From positions 432,893 through 496,892 of the forward strand of contig NZ_AP014564.1 of NCBI RefSeq assembly GCF_002369955.1: a DNA stretch of 64,000 nucleotides. Direction: 5' to 3'. This document shows, piece after piece, positions 50,901 through 58,540 of this stretch. Both the position numbers and the translations under genes were made by a program. Source of the DNA: Ichthyobacterium seriolicida. Lineage in GTDB: Bacteria > Bacteroidota > Bacteroidia > Flavobacteriales > Ichthyobacteriaceae. The stretch's first letter is position 1. Each line of letters opens with the position of its first letter. The notes under the pieces are model-generated. The model ran no database searches, was not told the DNA's origin, and saw nothing but the letters and a program-made list of their open reading frames with translations.

Positions 50901-51778
50901 AATATTATTTTACCAGTGTTAGTGTTGTCAGAAAGATACTCGAATGTAGCTTCAACTTCTTCCGTAATACCTTTTCCTGTATCAGCTGGTATTTTAAAGC
51001 TTTCTAATTTTGGTCCTTCTTCCTTAGTTACAGTTACTTTATAAGTTTTTGTTGTACCATCTTGAGCTGTTACAGTATATTCCTCTTCTGAACCAGATGT
51101 AAAAGTTTTAGCTTCTTCATTTGCTGGACTAACTCTAGCTCCAGAACTTATCTCTATAGTAGGCTTAAGATCTGCTAAATCAGCAATATTTGGAACTATT
51201 AATGATATGGTAGCTTCTCCACTTTCTGACTTTATTATAATTCCAGTTATGTCTTTTACAAGACCCTTACCATTATTTTTTTCATCATTAATAAATTTAA
51301 ATGAACTAATAGCGCATTCATTAGATGAACCTTTGGTTATATATACTTTGTATTCCTTAGCTGTTCCATCTTTAGCTGTTACAGTAAAAACTTTTTTATA
51401 ACGTTGAAGAGAAGGTGTTTCTGAAGACTCCTCAGAAGACTCCTCAGAAGATTCTTCAAGTTCAAAATTAACTTCATCTCCACTAGCAGGTGATATGCTA
51501 TATCCTTCAGAAAGTTTTATATCAAACTTTAATCCAGTTAAAATAGCCGAATGAGGAACTGTTAACGATACAGTATAATCAGCAGTATCTATATCACAAG
51601 TTATATCAGAAACTAATCCTTTTTCAGGGTTTTCAGATTCAATTAGGGAAATAGACTCTATGCCTACTCCTATACCTAAATTATTATCATAACCTTTATT
51701 CTTTTCACAAGAAAAAATAAACACAGATAACAACACAAAAGAAAAAATTATACTCTTCACAAAAGAAAATGTCTTCAT
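47987..51778 (-). CDS. Giant repeat lipoprotein, type I with four double modules (array gene 1)
   Basis: 1263-residue surface lipoprotein: lipobox ending at Cys24 (FIFSCEKN), an N-terminal beta-sandwich (about 38-150) with an acidic Ser/Glu linker (ESSEESSEE), then a second sandwich (about 155-252). Four copies of an A+B pair follow (residues 255-459, 460-659, 660-864, 865-1073) and a C-terminal pair (about 1074-1263). A modules read APKLxxFxIxA...GLTPTIEVP, CxVSPASG, SKRVYTV. B modules start YISSFKF and end KTYxVTVTKE. The pattern fits DUF5018-like Ig folds of Bacteroidota, whose function is unknown; binding or antigenic variation is inference. Repeats between modules are strong at DNA level. 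Confidence 0.82.
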   Translation of the reverse strand: MKTFSFVKSIIFSFVLLSVFIFSCEKNKGYDNNLGIGVGIESISLIESENPEKGLVSDITCDIDTADYTVSLTVPHSAILTGLKFDIKLSEGYSISPASGDEVNFELEESSEESSEESSETPSLQRYKKVFTVTAKDGTAKEYKVYITKGSSNECAISSFKFINDEKNNGKGLVKDITGIIIKSESGEATISLIVPNIADLADLKPTIEISSGARVSPANEEAKTFTSGSEEEYTVTAQDGTTKTYKVTVTKEEGPKLESFKIPADTGKGITEEVEATFEYLSDNTNTGKIILKFPKSASTVISLSGLIPTIEVPTGCIVSPASGTVVSGDISTTGSNTFTLTKTDTGSQRVYTVEAVKGPFISSFKFETTSGGSTNTGISTTVNGVINHANNNITVTVPSTVNLNNSLTPTITLGDSTTTVEPASAQSQQFTSSSPVNYIVTANGIKKTYAVTVTKELAPKLTGFTITANPTNGIQNNVVAELTHVDSDNTGTILLKFPKNNENEFNLTGLTPTIEVSTGCTVSPASGAGVTGEISSATFTLTKTDTGSKRVYTITAVKGPFIKSFKFEAASVVSANTGISTTVNGVINHANNNITVIVPNTVDLSQTLTPTIEVESDVTIVPSTGITQTFNENTPVQYKVSANGIEKTYEVTVTKEAAPQLKNFTISANQTNGIQNNVVAELTHAEDSNTGTILLKFPKDMDTDISLTGLTPIITFPDGSSGYTVNPASGAAVTGDISTTGSNTFTLTTTLGSKRVYTVTVVKGPSIKSFKFKTSSSGTNTGITTDISATSIKHDTGAIAITVPSTVDLSQTLTPTIEVENGVTVVPATGTPETFNEKTPVQYKVTANGVEKTYQVTVTKELAPKLGSFKIPATTGKGIKEEVQATLTHADSDNTGTILLKFPKNNENEFNLTGLTPTITFPDGCSLDPPSGAAVSGDISTTDNNTFTLTKTDTGSKRVYTVTVVKGPYISSFKFATSGNTGITTEISATSINHDTGAIAITVPATVEKTSSDGTNTVTLTPTIDFGDATNTTITPSVSAQQFTLGSEFTYTVKNSTYADLNKEYKITVTRTPSTEAQITKFTINTDEGNITETVTGSGSKGRIVVPAATGSKTPTIEKSDYATVTSPTGAQSFTYDAPKEYTIRAENGTTTKTYEVYIYDSTKTIASSDSLKLTNSSSTEITPSAVDINATTRVISITVPTGTDLSNLTLSLDSSSSSSYTLDPNNGEDFSDGKEVKYTLKESSGSNVAGHYWVKVQTSN

Positions 51779-51930
51779 GTTTTTTTAAAAAAAATAATTA
51801 ATTACAACCTGTCAATCACCTTGAATATCAAAGCATTAACCACAAATTTTAGCATAATTCTTTCCCCTAAAGACAAAGAATTAAATATCCTAGCTAATAT
51901 AGTAGCAATTATTTGAATCTCCGCTTTTTT
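51779..51930 (-). repeat. Conserved leader upstream of array gene 1
   Basis: About 150 bp nearly identical before all four leaders visible here. On the minus strand it has TTTG, 22 bp, then TAAAATTTG, a near-miss to the TTTG/TAnnTTTG promoter pattern, so it probably holds the promoter. Confidence 0.6.
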
Positions 51931-51940
51931 ATATGAACAA

Positions 51941-51973
51941 AAACAGACAGCCATAATAACTGACTGCCTGTTT
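51941..51973 (-). terminator. Terminator of array gene 2
   Basis: Stem AAACAGACAG/CTGCCTGTTT. It lies between array gene 2 and the leader of gene 1, so each gene is probably its own transcript. Confidence 0.75.
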
Positions 51974-52007
51974 TTTTTAGAGTTGAATAAGTATGGAAAT
52001 TATTTAT

Positions 52008-54914
52008 TTAACTGGCTGATCCAGAAACCTCTATCTTAACCCAATAATGACCTACTACAGTACTGCTACTAGTTTCAGTAAGTTTATACTTTACTTCCTT
52101 TCCCGCAGAAAAATCTTGCCCATCTGTAGGGGCTAGAGTATAAGAACTACTACTATCCAAACTAAGTGTTAAATCAGTTAAACTTGTCCCAGCAGGCACA
52201 GTAATACTTATAACTCTGGTATTTGCATTAATATTTTTAGAATCTGGAGTAATATCAGTGCTGGCGCCACTAGTGCTGCTGTCTGTTATTTTAAGTTTAT
52301 CAGCAGTTAGAACCTTAGTAGAATCATATATATACACATCATAAATCTTTGCTGCTGTAGAAGTATCTTCAGCTCTTACTGTATACTCCTTTGGAGTATC
52401 ATAAGAAAAAGTTTGAGCATTTGCTGGAGTTACAGTAGCATATTCTGATTTTGTTATGCTAGGAGTTACTGAACTTCCTGGAACACTAGTCACAGGCACA
52501 ACTATTCTGCCTTTATCACCAGTGCCAGTCTCTGAAATATTACCTGAATGTCCTGATTCTATTTCAAATGATTTAATTACAGCTTCTGTTGAAGGTGTTC
52601 TAGTTACAGTAACTTGATAAGTCTTTTGCATCCCTTCTTTACCTGTCACTATATACTGAACAGCTTCGCCAGATGTAAATTCTTGAGGTACCCCACTGGC
52701 AGGAGAAGAACTGGCAGTAGTAGCATCATCCCCTCCAAATTCAATTGTAGGAGTTAGAGTTACTTTATTTTCACTTGAGTTCCTTGCTACTGCACTAGGA
52801 ACTGTTATGGTTATAGCTCCAGTATTATGATCAATACTTGCTGCACTATCAGAACTTATGCCTGTATTGCTAGTACCAAATTTAAAAGTCCTAATAAATG
52901 GCCCTTTAACTGCCGTTACAGTATAAACTCTTTTAGAGCCTAAAGCTGTTGTTAGAGTAAATCTAGCGCTGCTAATATCTCCAGATACTACTTGGCTGCT
53001 AGGTGAATCTATACTGCAACCAGCAGGAACCCCTATAGTAGGTGTTAATCCTGTTAAAACAATATCAGTATTACGGCCAGCTTCTTTATGATCAAACTTT
53101 AATTTTATTATTCCGGCATCAGAACCTTCCTCATGAGTTAGGTCAGCAGTTACCTCATCTTTAATACCTTTTCCAGTAGTAGCTGGTATTTTAAAGCTTC
53201 CTAATTTTGGCGCCGCTTCTTTAGTTAAAGTTACAGTGTATGTTTTTGTATATCCTGGCAAATACTGATTTGGAACATCTAATGTTAAAGTATTACCACC
53301 ACTACCAGTAGTGAAATTCAACTCAGAAGTAACATAATCCGAGGCAATATTACTTCCAGTAATAGAAGCTTTTAAACTTGTTACGTTAACTATATTAGCA
53401 ACTGTGATAGTTATATTATTGCCTGAAACTGAGCCGTCATATTTAGTTATGCTAGAAGGGAAAGCCCCATCTGAATTATTACTACTTTCAAACTTAAAAG
53501 CACTTATTTTTGGTTCTTTATAAACTTTTACAGAATATACTTTCCTTCCACCAGCAGTACCTACTGCACTATATTTCACAGAACCATCATGAGAATTGCT
53601 GAAATCATTAGAAGAAGTGTTAGCATCATCAGTACTAGATTCTCCTTTATATACTTGAATGCCAGAAGGAGTACTAGCTGTAACAGTTGGAGTTAATCCA
53701 GTTAAATCTGCATCATGAGGAACTTTAAGAATTATCTCCCCTTCAGATCCCGTAGAATTATGCTTAATTTCAACTACAGGAGTTCCAAGGTTTTTATTAC
53801 CATTTCCAGATTTAGTAGTATCAAATGCGAAACTTTGTATTCTAGGCTCAGCGTTTTGAGTTGCTGTAACTGTATATACTTTAGTAAAATCTGTAGCTGA
53901 AGAATTAGAAGATGTTACTGTGTACTGAACATTAGAACTAAAATTTGTCTGAGCAGAATGAGTAAACTCAGATTTAGTGTTCTCGCCCACTGTAATTGTA
54001 GGAGTTAAACTAGGTAAAGTGACACCACTAGGAACTATTAGTTTTACGGTGCCAGCAGTGTGATCTATATTTCCTATTACTTCACTGATTATTCCTGTAT
54101 TAGCAGTTCCCTCAGCAGGATTAGTTTCAAATTTAAAGGCACTAATATAAGGTCCTTTAACTACATCAACAGTGTAAACTCTTTTAGAGCCTAAAGCAGT
54201 TTTCAAAGTGAATTCTTTTCCATTAATATCTTCAGATATTATCCCAGCAACTGGATCTAAAGTGTGATTATCCGGAATGGTAGCAGCAACAGCTAGTTCA
54301 GTTAAATTAATAGCAGTTCCTGTATAAGGAATTTTTAATAAAATCTTACCTGTAGCAGTGTCAGTGGCATCAGTTATAAGAGCAGTCACCTCACTTTTAA
54401 TGCCTTTACTTTCATTAGCTGATATTTTAAACTCAGTCAATTTCGGTGCTGATTCTTTAGTTATATAAACAGTATACTCTTGAGACTTATCACCCTTTGT
54501 TACAGTAAATACCTTTTTGTAACGTTTAGAAGAAGATTCCTCAGAAGGCGTTTCAGAAGCTTCCTCAGTAGACTCTCCAGAAGGTTTTTCAACAAGTTCA
54601 AAATCAACTTCTTCACCACTAGAAGGTGATATGCTATATCCTTCAGAGAGTTTTATATCAAACTTTAATCCCGTTAGAATAGCCGAATGAGCAACTGTTA
54701 ACGACACAGTATACTCAGCAGTATCTATCTCACAAGTTATATCAGAACCTAATCCTTTTTCAGGGTTTTCAGAATCAATTAGGGAAATAGACTCTACGCC
54801 TGCAACTATACCTAAATTATTGTCATAAACTTTATTCTTTTCACAAGAAAAAATAAACACAGATAACAACACAAAAGAGAAAATTATACTCTTCACAAAA
54901 GAAAATGTCTTCAT
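52008..54914 (-). CDS. Giant repeat lipoprotein, type II (array gene 2)
   Basis: 968 residues, same signal peptide and Cys24 lipobox as gene 1 and a similar N-terminal domain, with a linker rewritten as PSGESTEEASETPSEES. The body differs from type I: one A (APKLTEFKIS), one B (YISAFKF), then two modules seen only in type II (EPRIQSFAF and EPKISAFKF), then A (APKLGSFKIPATTGKG, shared with gene 1), B (FIRTFKF) and the common C-terminal pair. The second A is nearly identical to gene 1's last A module, suggesting exchange between types. Function unknown; envelope-exposed by lipobox. Intact. Confidence 0.8.
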   Translation of the reverse strand: MKTFSFVKSIIFSFVLLSVFIFSCEKNKVYDNNLGIVAGVESISLIDSENPEKGLGSDITCEIDTAEYTVSLTVAHSAILTGLKFDIKLSEGYSISPSSGEEVDFELVEKPSGESTEEASETPSEESSSKRYKKVFTVTKGDKSQEYTVYITKESAPKLTEFKISANESKGIKSEVTALITDATDTATGKILLKIPYTGTAINLTELAVAATIPDNHTLDPVAGIISEDINGKEFTLKTALGSKRVYTVDVVKGPYISAFKFETNPAEGTANTGIISEVIGNIDHTAGTVKLIVPSGVTLPSLTPTITVGENTKSEFTHSAQTNFSSNVQYTVTSSNSSATDFTKVYTVTATQNAEPRIQSFAFDTTKSGNGNKNLGTPVVEIKHNSTGSEGEIILKVPHDADLTGLTPTVTASTPSGIQVYKGESSTDDANTSSNDFSNSHDGSVKYSAVGTAGGRKVYSVKVYKEPKISAFKFESSNNSDGAFPSSITKYDGSVSGNNITITVANIVNVTSLKASITGSNIASDYVTSELNFTTGSGGNTLTLDVPNQYLPGYTKTYTVTLTKEAAPKLGSFKIPATTGKGIKDEVTADLTHEEGSDAGIIKLKFDHKEAGRNTDIVLTGLTPTIGVPAGCSIDSPSSQVVSGDISSARFTLTTALGSKRVYTVTAVKGPFIRTFKFGTSNTGISSDSAASIDHNTGAITITVPSAVARNSSENKVTLTPTIEFGGDDATTASSSPASGVPQEFTSGEAVQYIVTGKEGMQKTYQVTVTRTPSTEAVIKSFEIESGHSGNISETGTGDKGRIVVPVTSVPGSSVTPSITKSEYATVTPANAQTFSYDTPKEYTVRAEDTSTAAKIYDVYIYDSTKVLTADKLKITDSSTSGASTDITPDSKNINANTRVISITVPAGTSLTDLTLSLDSSSSYTLAPTDGQDFSAGKEVKYKLTETSSSTVVGHYWVKIEVSGSAS

Positions 54915-55030
54915 GTTTTTTTAAAATAATTAATTACAACCTGTCAATCACTTTGAACATCAAAGCATTAACCACAAATTTTACCCTAATTCTTTACCAT
55001 AAAGAATTAAATGCCTTAGCTAAGATAGTA
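54915..55030 (-). repeat. Conserved leader upstream of array gene 2
   Basis: Slightly shortened form of the array leader, including the TAAAATTTG box; small indels relative to genes 1 and 3. Confidence 0.55.
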
Positions 55031-55061
55031 GTAAATATTATGTCGGTCAATAAAAAAATAA

Positions 55062-55095
55062 AAATAGACAGCCATAATAACCTGACTGCCTGTTT
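55062..55095 (-). terminator. Terminator of array gene 3
   Basis: AAATAGACAG/CTGCCTGTTT hairpin, one base different on the left arm from the others; T-rich tail on the minus strand. Confidence 0.7.
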
Positions 55096-55137
55096 TTTTT
55101 AGAGTTGAATAAGTACAGAAATTATTTATTTCTAAGC

Positions 55138-58100
55138 TTATTCAGCAACCGCTATCTTAACCCAATAATAACCCTTTACATCATTATTCTCCTTAAGAGT
55201 ATACTTTACTTCTTTTCCATCAGAGAAATCTTGCCCATTGGTAGGCTCTAAAGTATAAGAAGAAGAACTACTACTATCCAAACTAAGTGTTAAATCAGTT
55301 AAACTTGTCCCAGAAGGCACAGTAATAATTATAACTCTGCTATTCTCAGTAATAACTTTAGAACTTGGAGTAATCTCAGTACTGCCATTTGCTACTTTCA
55401 AACTATCAGGAACTATAACATTATTAGAATCATATATGTATACTTCATAAGTTTTTTGTGTACTAGTATTTTCAGCTGTTACAGTATATTGTTTTGATTC
55501 ACTGTAAGAAGAAAAAGTTTCAACTTCATTTGGAGTTACAGTAGCATAATCTGATTTTTCTATAGTATAACTTGTTGAACTTGTTGGAAGACTAGATACA
55601 GGCACAACTATTCTGCCTTTATCACCATTGCTATTGCTAGGGTGTATAATATTATCTTGGGCTCCTGACTCTATTTCAAATTTTGTAATCTGAGCTTCAG
55701 TTGAAGGTGTTCTAGTTACAGTAATTTTATACTCTTTATTAAGATCTATATGAGTAGAATTTTTTACTATATACTTAAATTCACTATCCAAAGTAAATTG
55801 CTGAGCAGTCACACTAGGAGTGATAGTAGTATTGTTGGCATCTCCAAAATCAATTGTAGGAGTTAAAGTTACTGTATTACTACTCCCACCTGAACCCTTC
55901 TTAACAGAACCAGGAACTGTTATGGTTATAGCTCCAGTATCATGGTTAATACTTGTTGCACTTATTTCAGTAGTTATGCCTGTATTGCCACTATTACCAA
56001 ATTTAAACGACTTAATAGAAGGGCCTTTGACTGCCTCAACAGTATAAACTCTTTTAGAACCTGTATCAGTTTTTGTTAGAGTAACTGTATTACTGCCAGC
56101 AGTACTAATATCTCCAGTTACTGCTGCACCACTAGCTGGATTTACAGTATATCCACCAGTATTAGGCTCGATAGTAGGAGTTAATCCTGTTAAATTAATA
56201 TCAGTTCCTGTATAAGGAATTTTTAATAAAATCTTTCCTGTAGCTGCATTAGAATCATTAGTTATAACAGCAGCTACATCAGTTTTAATACCCTTACCAG
56301 AATTAGCGTTTATTAAAAAACTTGATAAAACTGGCGCTGCTTCTTTGGTTACAGTTACGATATAGACTTTACTAAAGTCTGTATGAGTAGAATTTTTTAC
56401 TGTATACTGAACAGACTGGTTAAATACTTTTGCAGAAGCAGCAGGTTCAACGGTAGAAGTAGTATCATCTCCTAATGTAATTGTAGGAGTTAGAGTTTGA
56501 CTTAAGTCTACCGCGCTAGGAACTGTTATAGCTATAGCTCCAGTATTATGATCAATACTTGTAGCACTTATATCAGTAGTTATACCATTCGCGTTATTAG
56601 CGTTTGCTTTAAACTCAAACTTACTAATGTAAGGCCCCTTAACTGCCGTTACAGTATAAACTCTTTTAGAACCTAAAGTGGTTGTTACAGTAAATGTATT
56701 ACTACCAGTAGTACTAATATCTACAGATACTGCCGTGCCACTAACTGGACTTACAGTATAACCACTACTTCCATCAGGAAAAGTTATAGTAGGTGTTAAT
56801 CCTGTTAAATTAATATCAGTTCCTGTATAAGGAATTTTTAATAAAATCTTTCCTGTAGCTGCATTAGAATCATCAGTTATAACAGCTTCAACATTATTTT
56901 GAATACCATTTGTTGGATTAGCTGATATCGTAAAGCTTTTCAACTGCGGCGCTGCTTCTTTTGTTACAGTTACTTTATAAGTCTTTTCTATACCATTAGA
57001 TGTTACTTTATAATTAAATTCGCTACCCAAAATAAATTGCTGAGCAGTCACACTAGGAGTGATAGTAGTATTGGTAGTATCTCCAAACTCAATTGTAGGA
57101 GTTAGAGTTACTGTATTATCACTTGATCCCTTTGCTGCCGTACTAGGAATTGTTATAGCTATGGTATTGTTAGCGTGACTAATAACTCCATTTACAGTGG
57201 TACTTATACCCGTATTAGTACTCCCGCCACTAGTAGTCTCAAATTTAAAAGAACTAATATAAGGTCCTTTAACTGCTTCAACAGTATAAACTCTTTTAGA
57301 ACCTGTATCAGTTTTTGTTAGAGTAAATCTAGCGCTGCTAATATCTCCAGTTACTGCTTGACCGCTAAGTAGATCTACACTACAACCAGCAGGAACTTCT
57401 ATAGTAGGGGTTAATCCTTCTAAATCAATAGCAGTTCCTGTATAAGGAATATTTAACAAAATTTTACCCGTAGCAGACCCTTGCTCATGCTCAAATGTAG
57501 CAGTTACCTCATCTCTAATACCCTTATTATTATCAGCTGGTATTTTAAAGCTTTCTAATTTTGGTCCTTCTTCCTTAGTTACAGTTACTTTATAAGTTTT
57601 TGTTCTACCATCTTGAGCTGTTACAGTATATTCCTCTTCTGAACCAGATGTAAAAGTTTTAGCTTCTTCATTTGCTGGACTAACCGTAGCTCCAGAACTT
57701 ATCTCTATAGTAGGCTTAAGATCTGCTAAATCAGCAATATTTGGAACTATTAATGATATGGTAGCTTCTCCACTTTCTGACTTTATTATAATTCCAGTTA
57801 TGTCTTTTACAAGACCCTTACCATTATTTTTTTCATCATTAATAAATTTAAATGAACTAATAGCGCATTCATTAGATGAACCTTTGGTTATATATACTTT
57901 GTATTCCTTAGCAGTTCCATCTTTAGCTGTTAAAGTAAAAACTTTTTTATAACGTTGAAGAGAAGGTGTTTCTGAAGACTCCTCAGAAGATTCTTCAAGT
58001 TCAAAATTAACCTCATCTCCACTAGCAGGTGATATGCTATATCCTTCAGAAAGTTTTATATCAAACTTTAATCCAGTTAAAATAGCTGAATGAGGAACTG

Positions 58101-58317
58101 TTAATGATACAGTATAATCAGCAGTATCTATATCACATGTTATATCAGAAACTAATCCTTTTTCAGGGTTTTCAGATTCAATTAGGGAAATAGATTCTAT
58201 GCCTACTCCTATACCTAAATTATTATCATAACCTTTATTCTTTTCACAAGAAAAAATAAACACAGATAACAACACAAAAGAGAAAATTATACTCTTCACA
58301 AAAGAAAATGTCTTCAT
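55138..58317 (-). CDS. Giant repeat lipoprotein, type I with three double modules (array gene 3)
   Basis: 1059 residues. The first ~250 residues are almost the same as gene 1, with one fewer four-residue SEES step in the acidic linker. It then has three A+B pairs (A starts GPKLESFKIPADNN, APQLKSFTISAN, APVLSSFLINAN) and the common C-terminal pair. It is 204 residues shorter than gene 1, which is one A+B pair. Some modules match gene 1 or gene 5 better than their own neighbours, as expected from recombination. Cys24 lipobox intact. Function unknown. Confidence 0.82.
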   Translation of the reverse strand: MKTFSFVKSIIFSFVLLSVFIFSCEKNKGYDNNLGIGVGIESISLIESENPEKGLVSDITCDIDTADYTVSLTVPHSAILTGLKFDIKLSEGYSISPASGDEVNFELEESSEESSETPSLQRYKKVFTLTAKDGTAKEYKVYITKGSSNECAISSFKFINDEKNNGKGLVKDITGIIIKSESGEATISLIVPNIADLADLKPTIEISSGATVSPANEEAKTFTSGSEEEYTVTAQDGRTKTYKVTVTKEEGPKLESFKIPADNNKGIRDEVTATFEHEQGSATGKILLNIPYTGTAIDLEGLTPTIEVPAGCSVDLLSGQAVTGDISSARFTLTKTDTGSKRVYTVEAVKGPYISSFKFETTSGGSTNTGISTTVNGVISHANNTIAITIPSTAAKGSSDNTVTLTPTIEFGDTTNTTITPSVTAQQFILGSEFNYKVTSNGIEKTYKVTVTKEAAPQLKSFTISANPTNGIQNNVEAVITDDSNAATGKILLKIPYTGTDINLTGLTPTITFPDGSSGYTVSPVSGTAVSVDISTTGSNTFTVTTTLGSKRVYTVTAVKGPYISKFEFKANANNANGITTDISATSIDHNTGAIAITVPSAVDLSQTLTPTITLGDDTTSTVEPAASAKVFNQSVQYTVKNSTHTDFSKVYIVTVTKEAAPVLSSFLINANSGKGIKTDVAAVITNDSNAATGKILLKIPYTGTDINLTGLTPTIEPNTGGYTVNPASGAAVTGDISTAGSNTVTLTKTDTGSKRVYTVEAVKGPSIKSFKFGNSGNTGITTEISATSINHDTGAITITVPGSVKKGSGGSSNTVTLTPTIDFGDANNTTITPSVTAQQFTLDSEFKYIVKNSTHIDLNKEYKITVTRTPSTEAQITKFEIESGAQDNIIHPSNSNGDKGRIVVPVSSLPTSSTSYTIEKSDYATVTPNEVETFSSYSESKQYTVTAENTSTQKTYEVYIYDSNNVIVPDSLKVANGSTEITPSSKVITENSRVIIITVPSGTSLTDLTLSLDSSSSSSYTLEPTNGQDFSDGKEVKYTLKENNDVKGYYWVKIAVAE

Positions 58318-58445
58318 GTTTTTTTAAAAAAAATAATTAATTACAACCTGTCAATCACCTTGAATATCAAAGCATTAACCACAAATTTTAGCCTAATTCT
58401 TTCCCCTAAAAGACAAAGAATTAAATATCCTAGCTAATATAGTAG
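58318..58445 (-). repeat. Conserved leader upstream of array gene 3
   Basis: Nearly identical to the leader of gene 1 for over 100 bp, differing mainly by an extra A. Confidence 0.6.
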
Positions 58446-58475
58446 TGATCATTGTGTTGGTCAATAAAAAAATAA

Positions 58476-58509
58476 AAACAGACAGCCATAATAACCTGAC
58501 TGACTGTTT
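58476..58509 (-). terminator. Terminator of array gene 4
   Basis: AAACAGACAG/CTGACTGTTT hairpin with a weaker pairing in the middle than its sisters; T-rich tail on the minus strand. Confidence 0.65.
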
Positions 58510-58540
58510 AGGTTGAATAAGTATAATTGGAATTTATTTA

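Noticed and set aside
47987-51778. Type IX secretion C-terminal signal on the giant lipoproteins
   Set aside because: They carry a lipobox, and the C-terminal pair does not show the usual type A sorting motifs. Lipoprotein export explains surface placement.
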